Positions 7,842 to 7,878 of a stretch of DNA of 7,878 nucleotides are shown here, one piece after another. The stretch comes from Proteiniphilum sp. (GTDB taxonomy: Bacteria > Bacteroidota > Bacteroidia > Bacteroidales > Dysgonomonadaceae). The first letter of the stretch is position 1. Each line of letters begins with the position of its first letter. The notes beneath the pieces are model-generated. The model did not search any database, was not told the DNA's origin, and saw only the letters and a list, made by a program, of their open reading frames with translations. Where the stretch lies: the NCBI GenBank assembly GCA_016649795.1, contig JAENWZ010000095.1:1-7878 (forward strand). Direction: 5' to 3'. The position numbers and the translations under genes are program-made.

Positions 7842-7859
7842 TAATACCTAAAATCCGCA
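7842..7859 (+). repeat. Direct repeat, copy 2
   Basis: TAATACCTAAAATCCGCA is the second copy of the repeat at 7657-7674, matching at 17 of 18 bases. The preceding bases are also loosely alike (TTCACT before copy 1, TTACA before copy 2). The two copies bracket the minus-strand hairpin and the short palindrome. It lies 19 bases from the window edge, so further copies outside cannot be excluded. Confidence 0.65.
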
Positions 7860-7878
7860 AGGAATTATCTATTACACA

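Larger units (their letters stand above)
7537..7878. other. Non-coding 3' region with hairpins and a direct repeat
   Basis: These 342 AT-rich bases contain no convincing open reading frame on either strand; stops are frequent in all frames. They hold three inverted repeats (7565-7616, 7695-7732, 7745-7762) and a two-copy 18-base repeat. No good TAnnTTTG promoter was found on either strand. The GH3 beta-glucosidase gene that follows the SGBP gene in the B. thetaiotaomicron locus (from memory) has not begun by the end of the window. Confidence 0.8.

Noticed and set aside
7537..7878. CRISPR array or tRNA in the 3' region
   Set aside because: There are only two repeat copies with a 167-base gap between them, and no cloverleaf could be drawn.

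Overview
The window is the core of a Bacteroidetes (probably Bacteroides-type) polysaccharide utilization locus (PUL). Four plus-strand genes run head to tail and fill nearly all of it: a SusC-like TonB-dependent transporter (169-3141), a SusD-like surface glycan-binding lipoprotein (3155-4675), a family GH30 glycoside hydrolase lipoprotein (4697-6178) and a SusE/SusF-like multi-domain surface glycan-binding lipoprotein (6202-7536). The gaps between them are only 13, 21 and 23 bases, with no terminator-like structure, so they read as one operon. The phylum call rests on the SusC/SusD pair, three Bacteroides-style lipoprotein signals, a match to the Bacteroides promoter consensus (TAnnTTTG), and A-rich gene starts without clear Shine-Dalgarno sequences.

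Region by region: 1-168 is an AT-rich upstream region with a candidate promoter at 62-92 and a leader of about 70 bases. Bases 169-7536 are the operon. Bases 7537-7878 are non-coding and unusually structured: a long hairpin at 7565-7616 (probable operon terminator), a second hairpin whose T-run lies on the minus strand (7687-7732), a short palindrome (7745-7762), and a near-identical 18-base direct repeat (7657-7674 and 7842-7859) that brackets the last two.

How the genes work together: the gene order SusC, SusD, GH30, surface glycan-binding protein matches, from memory, the fungal beta-1,6-glucan PUL of Bacteroides thetaiotaomicron (BT3310-BT3313), in which the GH30_3 enzyme is a surface endo-beta-1,6-glucanase. 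By that analogy the two binding lipoproteins capture the glucan, the GH30 cuts it at the cell surface, and the SusC/SusD pair imports the oligosaccharides. The regulator and the periplasmic exo-enzyme expected for such a locus (a hybrid two-component sensor and a GH3 beta-glucosidase) are not in this window. The substrate is inferred from family and gene order.

I found no new type of system in the coding part. The least explained part is the repeat- and hairpin-rich 3' region.
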